A stretch of DNA of 64,000 bases, taken from the NCBI GenBank assembly GCA_030427735.1, contig JAUIBP010000005.1:124001-188000 (forward strand), written 5' to 3'. Under the pieces are notes generated by a model, which saw only the letters and a list, made by a program, of their open reading frames with translations, was not told the origin of the DNA and searched no databases. The DNA comes from Bacteroidia bacterium. Lineage in GTDB: Bacteria; Bacteroidota; Bacteroidia; Flavobacteriales; Flavobacteriaceae. The position numbers and the translations under genes were made by a program. Positions 45,698 to 54,418 of this stretch are shown in pieces (positions within the stretch are counted from its first letter, which is position 1; the number at the start of each line of letters is the position of its first letter).

Positions 45698-46975
45698 TTG
45701 AGTTTAAAATTATCTCCAAAAGCATCACTTCTATCTATTATTGCCCCATATATAATTGCGTTTTTAGTTGTAATTGTTAAACCAATTGAAATTGTTAATG
45801 ATTCTGAAGGGTATTTAAATATGGTAATTACTAGATCTGCGGGTTACCCTCTTTTTTTACACGGTATTAAACTTTGTTTTGGTACTTTTTTTAATACAGC
45901 TACAATTATTCTTCAATATGGTTTAGGAGTTTGTAGCATTTATTTTTTTATAAAAACCTTAAAAACGTGCTTTAACCTTCATGCCATTTGGTTATTCTTA
46001 TTGAATATCATATTACTCGCACCATATTTTTACAATCACCATCTCGCTAACGTCTTTCTATCCGAAGCGCTTTCTTATCCGATTTATCTTATTGTTGTAG
46101 GGCTCATGTTACGAAGTTTAACACAAAAAGACGTTACATTCATTCTATATGCAATTCCTCTTTTACTCCTTCTCATACAGACAAGGAGTCAATTTCTATT
46201 TTTAATCCCAATTATTATTGGAATTATTTTATGGAATCATCGCTTAAAATACAAAGGACTTCTATTTTTATTGATTATTTTCCCATTCCTGTGTGGCTTT
46301 GCAGATAAATTATACCATAAAGTAGCGCATGATGAATTCGTTTCAACACCCTGGACAGGCATACATTTACTAACACCTGCAATGTATGTTTCGGATGCTT
46401 CAGATTACAACATTTATAATTCACAAAAAGCAAAAGCCTTATTTAAAAATAGCTATAAAGATTTAGCCAAAAAACATTTAAACATTCACGAGCTCAACCC
46501 CAATTTACATCACGAAAACGATCTTAGTATTTATGTTAAAGAGTATTCCGAAATTGCAAACTTTACTATTTTGCCTAACGGATTAGCATTAGCCGATAGC
46601 CTTGCAACACATTCTAAAAAATTAATAGAAGTTGATGTGCTTACAAAACAAATGTCGATTCCTTTAATTATAAATAATTTCAAAGCTTGGCTTAGTCTGT
46701 ATATTAAAAATTTTATTCATGCTTTTGGAAATGCTAAATACACTTTACTACTTGTAATCATATTAGGGTTTAGCTGTATTAAAGCATACCAAACAAATGA
46801 AATAAAATATGTTACTATTTCGTGTATTGTACTTCTAAGTTTATCTAATGTCGCTTTAGTTGCCATAGGCATGCACACCTTAAAGCGTTTTACCTTTTAT
46901 AACGATTGGGTATGGTTTCTCATTTTTATTCTATTAATCCATTCTGGTAACAAAACCTCCAAATACGAACTATGA
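45698..46975 (+). CDS. Multi-pass membrane protein, possibly GT-C glycosyltransferase or polymerase-like
   Basis: 425 residues with about ten membrane helices. The TTG start is preferred because it follows the promoter and no ATG lies in frame before residue 44. NDSEGYL near residue 35 could be the acidic motif at the end of a first loop, as in GT-C enzymes (compare EptA/ArnT), but I cannot confirm this. It overlaps the next gene by ATGA, so the two are translationally coupled. A polysaccharide polymerase or a lipid-linked-sugar transferase would fit the island. Confidence 0.6.
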   Translation: MSLKLSPKASLLSIIAPYIIAFLVVIVKPIEIVNDSEGYLNMVITRSAGYPLFLHGIKLCFGTFFNTATIILQYGLGVCSIYFFIKTLKTCFNLHAIWLFLLNIILLAPYFYNHHLANVFLSEALSYPIYLIVVGLMLRSLTQKDVTFILYAIPLLLLLIQTRSQFLFLIPIIIGIILWNHRLKYKGLLFLLIIFPFLCGFADKLYHKVAHDEFVSTPWTGIHLLTPAMYVSDASDYNIYNSQKAKALFKNSYKDLAKKHLNIHELNPNLHHENDLSIYVKEYSEIANFTILPNGLALADSLATHSKKLIEVDVLTKQMSIPLIINNFKAWLSLYIKNFIHAFGNAKYTLLLVIILGFSCIKAYQTNEIKYVTISCIVLLSLSNVALVAIGMHTLKRFTFYNDWVWFLIFILLIHSGNKTSKYEL

Positions 46976-48126
46976 ATATAGAATTATCTATAGTAATGCC
47001 TTGCTTAAACGAAGCCGAAACCTTAGCAACATGTATAAAAAAAGCGCAGCAGTTTTTACAATCCAACAATGTTATTGGGGAAATTATTATTGCTGATAAT
47101 GGAAGTACAGACGAATCTATAGCCATTGCCAACAACTTAAACGTTAAAGTTGTACCTGTAAAAGAAAAAGGATACGGAAGCGCATTACAAGGCGGAATAC
47201 ATGCTGCCCTAGGCAAATATATAATTATGGCCGATGCAGATGATAGCTACGATTTTTCGAACCTGATGCCCTTTTTAACGCAATTAAGAGCTGGATACGA
47301 TTTAGTAATTGGCAATAGATTTAAAGGTGGTATACAAAAAGGGGCAATGCCTTTTCTACACAAATATTTAGGCAATCCTGTATTATCATTTATTGGACGG
47401 CTATTTTATAAAATTAAAATTGGCGATTTTCACTGCGGGTTAAGAGGGTTTTCTAAAAGTGCATATCTTAAAATGGAATTGACAACTCCGGGAATGGAAT
47501 TTGCTTCCGAAATGATCGTAAAATCTCAACTCAAAGGACTATCCATCACCGAAGTTCCCACCCAATTATTTCCTGATGGCAGGTCTAGAAAACCGCATTT
47601 AAACACTTGGAAAGATGGCTGGAGGCATTTACGCTTTCTATCTTTTTACAGTCCAAAATGGTTGTTTTTATATCCTGCCGCACTATTAATTATAATTGGT
47701 CTATTAAGTTCTGTTAGGCTAGTTATTCGCCCTTTACACATTAATAATATTACCTTCGATATACACAGCTTACTGTATGCCTGTAGCGCCGTTTTAATAG
47801 GCTTTCAGTTTTTTATTTTTTATTGTTTAACAAAAGTATACGCCATCGAGAACAACCTGTTACCCAGAACCAATCGGTATTCCAAACTATTCAAGTACAT
47901 TAATTTGGAACGCGGTTTAGTTTTAGGATTTGCTATTTTATTATGTGGATTATTTTTAAGTTTTTACGGATTAAATATTTGGCAAGACACAAATTTTGGA
48001 AGCCTAGAGCCAACAAAAACATTACGCATTGTAATCCCTGCTGTTTTTACTTTATTACTAGGCATACAAATTATTTTGTTTAGTTTATTTTTCAGCATTT
48101 TAGGATTAAAAAACAATTCTCGATAA
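46972..48126 (+). CDS. Family 2 glycosyltransferase, polyprenyl-phosphate type (GtrB/DPM1-like)
   Basis: 384 residues: an N-terminal GT-A domain with LSIVMPCLNEAETLATCI, IIADNGSTDES, YGSALQGGIHAALGKYI and MADADDSYDF, and a C-terminal part with about four membrane helices (from residue 225). This layout is that of enzymes making polyprenyl-phosphate sugars, which GT-C partners then use; the coupled gene at 45698 would be the partner. Its start overlaps that gene by four bases (ATGA). Confidence 0.85.
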   Translation: MNIELSIVMPCLNEAETLATCIKKAQQFLQSNNVIGEIIIADNGSTDESIAIANNLNVKVVPVKEKGYGSALQGGIHAALGKYIIMADADDSYDFSNLMPFLTQLRAGYDLVIGNRFKGGIQKGAMPFLHKYLGNPVLSFIGRLFYKIKIGDFHCGLRGFSKSAYLKMELTTPGMEFASEMIVKSQLKGLSITEVPTQLFPDGRSRKPHLNTWKDGWRHLRFLSFYSPKWLFLYPAALLIIIGLLSSVRLVIRPLHINNITFDIHSLLYACSAVLIGFQFFIFYCLTKVYAIENNLLPRTNRYSKLFKYINLERGLVLGFAILLCGLFLSFYGLNIWQDTNFGSLEPTKTLRIVIPAVFTLLLGIQIILFSLFFSILGLKNNSR

Positions 48127-48135
48127 TTCATAAAC

Positions 48136-48167
48136 AAAAAAGGAACCCTAAACAGGATTCCTTTTTT
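48136..48167. terminator. Bidirectional terminator between the glycosyltransferase operon and typA
   Basis: AAAAAAGGAACC / GG-ATTCCTTTTTT, a stem of about 11 pairs with one mismatch and a 7-base loop, with A-run and T-run on opposite sides; serves the convergent plus-strand operon and typA. Confidence 0.82.
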
Positions 48168-48187
48168 ATTTTAAGCAGAAATTAATA

Positions 48188-49987
48188 CTACAAACTCTTA
48201 TTGCGCTTACGCTCTACTTCGGTTAATAGAATTTTACGAATACGTAAGTGGTTTGGTGTTACCTCAACGTATTCATCTTTCTGAATGTATTCTAAAGCTT
48301 CTTCTAACGAAAACTTAATAGCTGGTACAATTTTAGCTTTATCGTCTGCTCCAGACGAACGTACGTTACTTAATTTTTTAGTTTTAGTTACGTTAACCGT
48401 CATATCGTCGCCACGGGAATTTTCTCCAATAACTTGTCCTTCGTAAATATCTTCACCCGGATCGATAAAGAATTTACCACGCTCTTGCAACTTATCTATA
48501 GAATACGGAATGGCTTGTCCTTTTTCCATAGACACTAACGAACCGTTTTGACGTTCAGGAATACCACCCTTTACAGGTTGATATTCTTTAAAACGGTGTG
48601 CCATAATAGCTTCACCGGCAGTAGCGGTAAGCAACTGGTTTCTTAAACCTATAATCCCTCTAGAAGGCACTATAAACTCGCACACCATACGGTCGCCTTT
48701 GGCTTCCATACTTAACATTTCACCTTTACGTAAGGTAACCATTTCTATAGCTTTACCAGAAACTTCTTCAGGTAAATCGATAGTCATCTCCTCTACTGGT
48801 TCGCACTTTACACCATCAATCTCTTTAATGATTACCTGTGGTTGCCCAATTTGAAGCTCGTAACCTTCGCGACGCATGGTTTCTATTAACACCGATAAGT
48901 GTAATACGCCTCGACCGAACACTAAAAATTTATCGGCACTATCTGTCTCGTGAACACGTAATGCTAAGTTTTTTTCTAATTCTTTATTTAAACGCTCTTT
49001 AATATGTCTAGAGGTTACAAACTTACCATCTTTACCAAAAAACGGAGAGTCGTTAATGGTAAACAACATACTCATGGTTGGCTCGTCGATCGCAATTGTT
49101 TTTAAAGCTTCTGGGTTTTCGAAATCGGCTACTGTATCACCAATTTCAAAACCTTCTAAACCTACAATCGCACAAATATCGCCTGCTTGAACTTCGTCTA
49201 CTTTTTTACGGCCAATACCTTCAAAAACGTGTAGTTCTTTAATTTTAGATTTTACAATGCTACCATCGCGTTTTACTAAAGATATATTCTGACCTACTTT
49301 TAATTCGCCACGGGTTAAACGTCCGATAGCAATTCGTCCTGTAAACGACGAATAATCTAACGACGTAATTAACATTTGGGTATTGCCTTCTGGAATTTTT
49401 GGCGCAGGAATATGGTCTATAACCATATCTAATAATGGCTCTATATTCTCTGTTTGCACTTTCCAATCTTCGCTCATCCAATTGTTTTTAGCAGAACCAT
49501 AAACCGTTGGGAAATCTAACTGCCACTCTTCGGCACCTAACTCGAACATTAAATCGAATACTTTTTCGTGTACCTCTTCTGGTGTACAGTTTTCTTTATC
49601 TACTTTATTAACAACCACACATGGCTTCAACCCTAAATTGATGGCTTTTTGAAGTACAAAACGGGTTTGTGGCATAGGCCCTTCAAAGGCATCAACCAAT
49701 AACAATACACCATCGGCCATGTTTAAAACACGCTCTACTTCTCCTCCAAAATCGGCGTGACCTGGGGTATCAATAATGTTGATTTTTGTGTCTTTATAAA
49801 TTACAGAAACGTTTTTAGATGTGATCGTAATACCTCTTTCACGCTCTAAATCGTTATTGTCTAGGATTAAATCTCCTGTATTTTCATTTTCACGGAATAA
49901 TTGACAGTGGTACATAATCTTATCTACCAAAGTGGTTTTACCGTGGTCTACGTGCGCAATAATTGCAATGTTTTTAATTTGAGCCAT
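48188..49987 (-). CDS. typA: Translational GTPase TypA/BipA
   Basis: Ribosome-associated GTPase needed for growth in cold and stress, with effects on ribosome assembly. The 599 residues show [15 protein letters not shown] (P-loop, about residue 11), [12 protein letters not shown] (switch I), [12 protein letters not shown] and NKVDKENC. The C-terminal CTD carries the TypA-specific [19 protein letters not shown]. It is a single gene with its own promoter and a terminator on the far side. Codon use is that of its neighbours. Confidence 0.98.
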   Translation of the reverse strand: MAQIKNIAIIAHVDHGKTTLVDKIMYHCQLFRENENTGDLILDNNDLERERGITITSKNVSVIYKDTKINIIDTPGHADFGGEVERVLNMADGVLLLVDAFEGPMPQTRFVLQKAINLGLKPCVVVNKVDKENCTPEEVHEKVFDLMFELGAEEWQLDFPTVYGSAKNNWMSEDWKVQTENIEPLLDMVIDHIPAPKIPEGNTQMLITSLDYSSFTGRIAIGRLTRGELKVGQNISLVKRDGSIVKSKIKELHVFEGIGRKKVDEVQAGDICAIVGLEGFEIGDTVADFENPEALKTIAIDEPTMSMLFTINDSPFFGKDGKFVTSRHIKERLNKELEKNLALRVHETDSADKFLVFGRGVLHLSVLIETMRREGYELQIGQPQVIIKEIDGVKCEPVEEMTIDLPEEVSGKAIEMVTLRKGEMLSMEAKGDRMVCEFIVPSRGIIGLRNQLLTATAGEAIMAHRFKEYQPVKGGIPERQNGSLVSMEKGQAIPYSIDKLQERGKFFIDPGEDIYEGQVIGENSRGDDMTVNVTKTKKLSNVRSSGADDKAKIVPAIKFSLEEALEYIQKDEYVEVTPNHLRIRKILLTEVERKRNKSL

Positions 49988-50010
49988 AATTGATGCCTAA
50001 TTTAAGCGCG

Positions 50011-50018
50011 CAAAGGTA
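50011..50018 (-). promoter_or_regulatory. typA promoter, -7 element
   Basis: Minus strand TACCTTTG, matching TAnnTTTG; transcription would start about 18 bases before the ATG. I see no clear -33 element. Confidence 0.5.
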
Positions 50019-50352
50019 CACTATATTTTGAGAATTAGAGAACTATATGTTATTATTTAAACATATAATAATTTTACGGGCTTATTTTATTTTAAATAGA
50101 ACTGCAAATTTGCTAAAAATCTAAACACAATCAAACACCAAACACTATTAATCAACAACTTACACATTAAATAAAGCACTTCAATTATTTTCTCCCGATT
50201 AAGCATTTATCTTCTTCATTGTAAAATTTGCTGTTAAACAGCGTTTCATTTCGTGATTTTAAACACGCCAAGCCAACACCCTACTCGCTTTAACATTAGA
50301 AACACGAAACTAACTACCTCAATTTGTTTTATCGTGGCATTTGTATTTTAAC

Positions 50353-50360
50353 TAACTTTG
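50353..50360 (+). promoter_or_regulatory. kdsA promoter, -7 element
   Basis: TAACTTTG matches TAnnTTTG. It rules out the upstream TTG at 50358 as the start codon, since that codon would sit within the promoter. A TTTG at 50323-50326 is 26 bases away, longer than usual. Confidence 0.5.
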
Positions 50361-50372
50361 CAGCTTAAATTT

Positions 50373-51197
50373 ATGCACATGACACTTTCAGATGTTCCTC
50401 AATTAAAATATACAAATTCCGACAATTTTTTTCTTCTATCTGGGCCTTGCGCTATCGAAGGCGAAGACATGGCACTTAGAATTGCAGAAAAAATTGTTTC
50501 TATTACCGATACCTTACAAATTCCTTATGTATTTAAGGGCAGTTTTAAAAAAGCCAACCGAAGTCGCATTGACAGTTTTACGGGTATTGGCGATGAAAAA
50601 GCCCTTAAAATTCTTAAAAAAGTTTCGGAAACCTTTGGCATTCCAACGGTAACCGACATCCACGAAGTGTCTGATGCTGCTATGGCGGCCGAGTATGTAG
50701 ATGTACTTCAAATCCCTGCCTTTTTAGTAAGACAAACCGATTTAGTAGTTGCTGCTGCCGAAACCGGAAAAGTAGTAAACTTAAAAAAAGGACAGTTTAT
50801 GAGTCCGGAAAGCATGAAACATGCTGTGCAAAAAGTAAAAGATTCAGGGAACAACAAAGCCTGGATTACAGATCGCGGCACCATGTTTGGCTATCAAGAT
50901 ATGATAGTAGATTTTAGAGGCATACCAACCATGAGGCAGTATGCTCCAACAGTGCTTGACGTAACACACTCTTTACAGCAGCCTAACCAAACCAGCGGTG
51001 TAACAGGCGGCAGACCAGATATGATTGAAACTATAGCCAGAGCTGGTATAGTAAATAATGTAGATGGTTTGTTTATAGAAACGCATTTCGATCCTGCCAA
51101 TGCTAAAAGCGACGGTGCTAACATGCTTCATCTAGATCATTTAGAAACCTTATTAACACATTTAGTGGCGATTAGAAAAACAATAACCGCCTTTTAG
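50373..51197 (+). CDS. kdsA: 3-deoxy-8-phosphooctulonate synthase (Kdo8P synthase)
   Basis: Condenses PEP with arabinose 5-phosphate to make Kdo 8-phosphate for lipopolysaccharide. 274 residues from the ATG at 50373; the ATG at 50379 is equally possible. Family motifs are FKGSFKKANRSR (substrate loop, about residues 55-66) and GTMFGYQDMIVD. The N-terminal motif is SGPCAIE: its cysteine corresponds to the metal ligand of the metal-dependent class, where the E. coli metal-independent enzyme has Asn. The gene is close to the polysaccharide island, in keeping with an envelope role. Confidence 0.96.
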   Translation: MHMTLSDVPQLKYTNSDNFFLLSGPCAIEGEDMALRIAEKIVSITDTLQIPYVFKGSFKKANRSRIDSFTGIGDEKALKILKKVSETFGIPTVTDIHEVSDAAMAAEYVDVLQIPAFLVRQTDLVVAAAETGKVVNLKKGQFMSPESMKHAVQKVKDSGNNKAWITDRGTMFGYQDMIVDFRGIPTMRQYAPTVLDVTHSLQQPNQTSGVTGGRPDMIETIARAGIVNNVDGLFIETHFDPANAKSDGANMLHLDHLETLLTHLVAIRKTITAF

Positions 51198-51214
51198 ATT
51201 TTCGCATTTTTATT

Positions 51215-52072
51215 ATGAAATTCACACCTATTAAGTTTTTAATAGCAACTATACTATTGCCCATATTTAACCTAAATGCCCAAAACACAGACACATTAAA
51301 ATACACTGCATCTAAAAAAGGGAAACTATTTATTAGTTGGGGAGGCAATCGCGAAAAATATTCAAAATCGGATATTACATTTACTGGAGAGCATTATAAT
51401 TTTACACTTTACGATGTAAAAGCCCACGACAAACCTAAAGGGTGGCATATCGATTACATTAACCCATGTAGCATGACCATCCCACAAACCAATTTTAGGT
51501 TAGGGTATTTTATTAGCGACCATTACGCTATTTCCATCAATCTGGACCACATGAAATATGTAATGACCCAAAACCAAGTTGTTAGAGGTAATGGTTATAT
51601 CGACATCCCCGAATCTGATGAAAGTTCTATTTATAACACGACTTTTAAAGACGACCCAGTGTATTTACATGAAGGTTTTTTAACATTCGAACATACCGAT
51701 GGGCTAAACTATATATATACCGAGATTGCTAGGTTTGATGACATTTCTAAACTTTTCGGGATTACAAACACCGATATTTTTCAAATAAACCTTACAGAAA
51801 GTTTTGGTGGTGGCTTACTAGTGCCCAAAACCAATTCTAAATTATTGGTATACGAACGCCACGACGATTTCCACATTGCAGGATACGGCATCTCGACAAG
51901 TGCAGGATTAAATTTCACCTTCTTTAAACATTTCTTCATTCAAGGCGATTTAAGAGGTGGCTTTATAAACATGCCCGATATTAGAACATCTAATAACCCA
52001 AAAGATCGTGCCTCGCAACATTTCTTCTATGGCGAAACACAAATCTCTATTGGTGGTATTTTTAAAATATAA
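51215..52072 (+). CDS. Secreted protein of unknown function, probably outer-membrane
   Basis: 285 residues with a signal peptide (ending LNAQ, about residue 23) and an alternating beta pattern (FRLGYFISDHYAISINLDH, IQGDLRGGF) that suggests a small barrel; I recognise no family. Eighteen bases separate it from kdsA, and 17 from the META protein, so these genes may form one transcript, but a functional link to kdsA is not evident. Confidence 0.62.
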   Translation: MKFTPIKFLIATILLPIFNLNAQNTDTLKYTASKKGKLFISWGGNREKYSKSDITFTGEHYNFTLYDVKAHDKPKGWHIDYINPCSMTIPQTNFRLGYFISDHYAISINLDHMKYVMTQNQVVRGNGYIDIPESDESSIYNTTFKDDPVYLHEGFLTFEHTDGLNYIYTEIARFDDISKLFGITNTDIFQINLTESFGGGLLVPKTNSKLLVYERHDDFHIAGYGISTSAGLNFTFFKHFFIQGDLRGGFINMPDIRTSNNPKDRASQHFFYGETQISIGGIFKI

Positions 52073-52089
52073 TTCCTAACTTTAAAATC

Positions 52090-52890
52090 ATGAAAGCAAT
52101 TAGAATTTTATCCGTACTAGGCCTTAGTTTTTTAATGTTGAATTGTCAAGACACCAATAAAAACAAAGAAAAGATTAGCACAGCAATAGAACAACAATCT
52201 GAAACGATGCAACAAACCAACAGCGCACCTACAACTAAAAATCTGCCGTTTTTTAAAAGTGAGGGTAACGATTGGACGTTTGCTTTAAGCGCATCTGGAA
52301 TGGAATTTTCGTCGCAAACCGAAGGCTTAAAAAGTGTACATTTTCCAATTACAGAACCTATTTTAGCAGCAGATGCCAACATTAAAATGTACCGTGCAGA
52401 AACCGAATCGGCAACCATTCAAGCCGAAATAAAAATGAAAGGATGCACGAATAACGACAGTATTAGTCCGTATAGCGTATCTATTAAAATTAAGCCCACA
52501 GGCAATACCGATTTCGAAAATTTTGAAGGTTGCGGTGCTTATATAACCGACTACAGATTACATGATATTTGGATTTTAGAAACTCTAAACGGTATTAAAG
52601 TCGAAACCGAAGACTTTAACACCGAACGTCCAAACATGGAAATAAACACAACCGAAAACACTTTTGCAGGTTTTGCAGGCTGTAATGCGATGCGAGGCGC
52701 TATTTTTTCGGAGCAATCTAAGCTGCGCTTTACCAATGTAATTACCACCAGAAAAATGTGCCTACCCACAAATAAAGAGCAAGAATTTCTTAAGGCCTTA
52801 CAAGCGTCTACACATTTTAAAATCGAAAACAATCGCTTGTATTTATCAAACCCAAGTACAGAAACATTAGTATTTAAAAAAGTTGATTAG
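52090..52890 (+). CDS. Lipoprotein with a META (HslJ-like) domain
   Basis: 266 residues: lipoprotein signal with Cys in MLNCQDTNK (about residue 19), a middle beta-rich region of about 110 residues, and a C-terminal META domain (about 145-266: LHDIWILETLNG, NTFAGFAGCNAMRG, TTRKMCLP). META/HslJ proteins are envelope-linked, with a role in novobiocin resistance known for E. coli HslJ; here the function is unknown. Cysteines in GCNAMRG and RKMCLP may form a disulfide. Confidence 0.8.
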   Translation: MKAIRILSVLGLSFLMLNCQDTNKNKEKISTAIEQQSETMQQTNSAPTTKNLPFFKSEGNDWTFALSASGMEFSSQTEGLKSVHFPITEPILAADANIKMYRAETESATIQAEIKMKGCTNNDSISPYSVSIKIKPTGNTDFENFEGCGAYITDYRLHDIWILETLNGIKVETEDFNTERPNMEINTTENTFAGFAGCNAMRGAIFSEQSKLRFTNVITTRKMCLPTNKEQEFLKALQASTHFKIENNRLYLSNPSTETLVFKKVD

Positions 52891-52892
52891 TT

Positions 52893-53360
52893 TTGAATAT
52901 TTCCATCAGACAAGCCACAGCAAACGACATTCCTGAAATAACGGCGCTGTTTAAAGACACTATTACCAAAACTTGCGCTAAAGACTATAACGACAAGCAA
53001 CTACAAGTTTGGTCGTCGGGAGCTTTCGAAACCGATAAATGGTTAGAACGCATTAACGATTATTATTTTATTGTTGCCGAAACCAGTAACACCATAGTCG
53101 GTTTTGCTTATCTTAAAAAAGGCTATTATTTAGATGGTCTTTTTGTGCATCCTAATTATTTAAGACAAGGCATTGCCTCTAGTTTACTACGCACAATAGA
53201 ATCTAGAGTTATGATTGAAGACTACCCCGAAATTCGATCGGACGTTAGTAAAACAGCCCTTCCTTTCTTTGAAGCTATGGATTTTGTTGTTATTAAAAAA
53301 CAAAATAAATCGCATAAAGGCCTAAACTTCCTGAATTATATTGTAGCGAAAGCACTTTAA
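52893..53360 (+). CDS. GNAT family N-acetyltransferase
   Basis: 155 residues with the acetyl-CoA site LDGLFVHPNYLRQGIASSLL (about residues 79-98; R/QxxGxG/A variant RQGIAS). The substrate is unknown. The start is TTG, two bases after the stop of the META gene, with no ATG in frame before the domain, which implies translational coupling. Confidence 0.85.
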   Translation: MNISIRQATANDIPEITALFKDTITKTCAKDYNDKQLQVWSSGAFETDKWLERINDYYFIVAETSNTIVGFAYLKKGYYLDGLFVHPNYLRQGIASSLLRTIESRVMIEDYPEIRSDVSKTALPFFEAMDFVVIKKQNKSHKGLNFLNYIVAKAL

Positions 53361-53410
53361 AAAATGATCTTTTTCAATTAAAGTGTTGAATAAATGAAAT
53401 TTATTTAATT

Positions 53411-53432
53411 ACTTTGTTTTTCAAAGTACTTT
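53411..53432 (+). promoter_or_regulatory. Palindromic operator candidate, site 1
   Basis: ACTTTG-5 bases-CAAAGT followed by a TACTTT half-site, ending three bases before the ATG at 53436. A near-identical copy lies at 54384-54405, before creD. See findings. Confidence 0.7.
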
Positions 53433-53435
53433 TAC

Positions 53436-54044
53436 ATGGAATCAAATCATTACTTACAAGACATCGGAGAAATAAAACAATTAATGAATAAATCTACACG
53501 GTTTATTTCGCTAAGTGGTTTATCTGGAATTTTGGCTGGAATTTACGCTCTTATAGGGGCTAGCGTTGCATTTTGGTTAGTCGACAACTTTAGCCATGGC
53601 ACTTTAATTTTAGATGGCAAAATATTCAAACTTATCATTTTGGATCTTATTTTAATTGCTGGGTTAAGTATAATTACGGCTATCTACCTTAGTATTCAAA
53701 AGGCTAAAAAAAAGGGAGAAAAAATATGGGATAGCACCTCTAAAAGATTACTTATTAATTTTGTTGTGCCTTTATTAACTGGAGGCTTATATATTTTAAT
53801 TATTCTAGGACAACAAAAATATGGACAAACAGCTGCTCTGATGCTCATTTTTTATGGATTAGCCTTAATAAACGCTTCTAAGTATAGTATTGGAAATATT
53901 AGAACTTTAGGTTATGTAGAACTTTGTTTAGGTTTAATCTGTGCCCTTTTACCGGGATATGGATTTTGGCTTTGGGTTATAGGGTTTGGTGTTATGCATA
54001 TTATTTATGGAACATGGATGTATTATAAGCACGATTTAAAATAA
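53436..54044 (+). CDS. Multi-pass membrane protein of the creD operon
   Basis: 202 residues with a short charged N-terminus (MESNHYLQDIGEIKQLMNK) and five to six membrane helices: SGLSGILAGIYALIGASVAF, IILDLILIAGLSIITAIYL, LINFVVPLLTGGLYILIIL and further. Function unknown. Similar proteins in Flavobacteriia are encoded with a winged-helix regulator, as here (26 bases before the regulator gene), so an envelope stress role is plausible. The palindrome overlaps its 5' region. Confidence 0.72.
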   Translation: MESNHYLQDIGEIKQLMNKSTRFISLSGLSGILAGIYALIGASVAFWLVDNFSHGTLILDGKIFKLIILDLILIAGLSIITAIYLSIQKAKKKGEKIWDSTSKRLLINFVVPLLTGGLYILIILGQQKYGQTAALMLIFYGLALINASKYSIGNIRTLGYVELCLGLICALLPGYGFWLWVIGFGVMHIIYGTWMYYKHDLK

Positions 54045-54070
54045 TAATTGAATAGTAACACCATAAAAAT

Positions 54071-54364
54071 ATGGGTATAATAAAAAATTTAAATAAATCG
54101 TTCGATCATAGAATACGTCTTGGAATTATGTCGGTTTTAATGGTAAATGAATACGCCGACTTTAAAACCCTAAAAGATTTGCTTGATGCCACAGATGGTA
54201 ATCTTGCAAGCCATATTAAAGCTTTAGAAAAAGAAGAATATATTAAAGTTGAAAAGCAATTTATAGCCAGAAAGCCCAACACAAGATATAGTGCCACAAC
54301 ATTAGGAACAGTAGCGTTTAAAAAACATATTGAAGCCCTTGAAAATTTAATTAATAAACAATAA
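54071..54364 (+). CDS. Winged-helix transcriptional regulator
   Basis: 97-residue DNA-binding protein with a single winged helix: HRIRLGIMSVLMVNEYADF, KTLKDLLDATDGNLASHIKALE (recognition helix) and a beta wing KVEKQFIARKPNTRYSATTLG. It belongs to the MarR/ArsR-like winged-helix domain proteins without metal-binding cysteines. It lies between the membrane-protein gene and creD, both of which carry the shared palindrome upstream, so it is the obvious candidate to bind there. Dimerisation is likely to come from the C-terminal helix. Confidence 0.85.
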   Translation: MGIIKNLNKSFDHRIRLGIMSVLMVNEYADFKTLKDLLDATDGNLASHIKALEKEEYIKVEKQFIARKPNTRYSATTLGTVAFKKHIEALENLINKQ

Positions 54365-54383
54365 CTATTTTTTTTATCAATCA

Positions 54384-54405
54384 ACTTTGATTTTCAAAGT
54401 ACTTT
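54384..54405 (+). promoter_or_regulatory. Palindromic operator candidate, site 2
   Basis: ACTTTG-5 bases-CAAAGT plus TACTTT, differing from site 1 at one of 22 bases and lying 13 bases before the creD ATG. A second promoter inside the operon, under the same control, is suggested. Confidence 0.7.
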
Positions 54406-54418
54406 AAAAATTTATATC

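Larger units (their letters stand above)
49988..50372. other. 385-base gene-free gap between typA and kdsA
   Basis: Apart from the promoters of typA and kdsA the gap holds two palindromes: TATATGTT-8 bases-AACATATA at 50044-50067 and GCTGTT-A-AACAGC at 50230-50242. No coding pattern or RNA gene is seen. The divergent promoters suggest the palindromes could be operators, but no regulator is linked to them. Confidence 0.5.
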
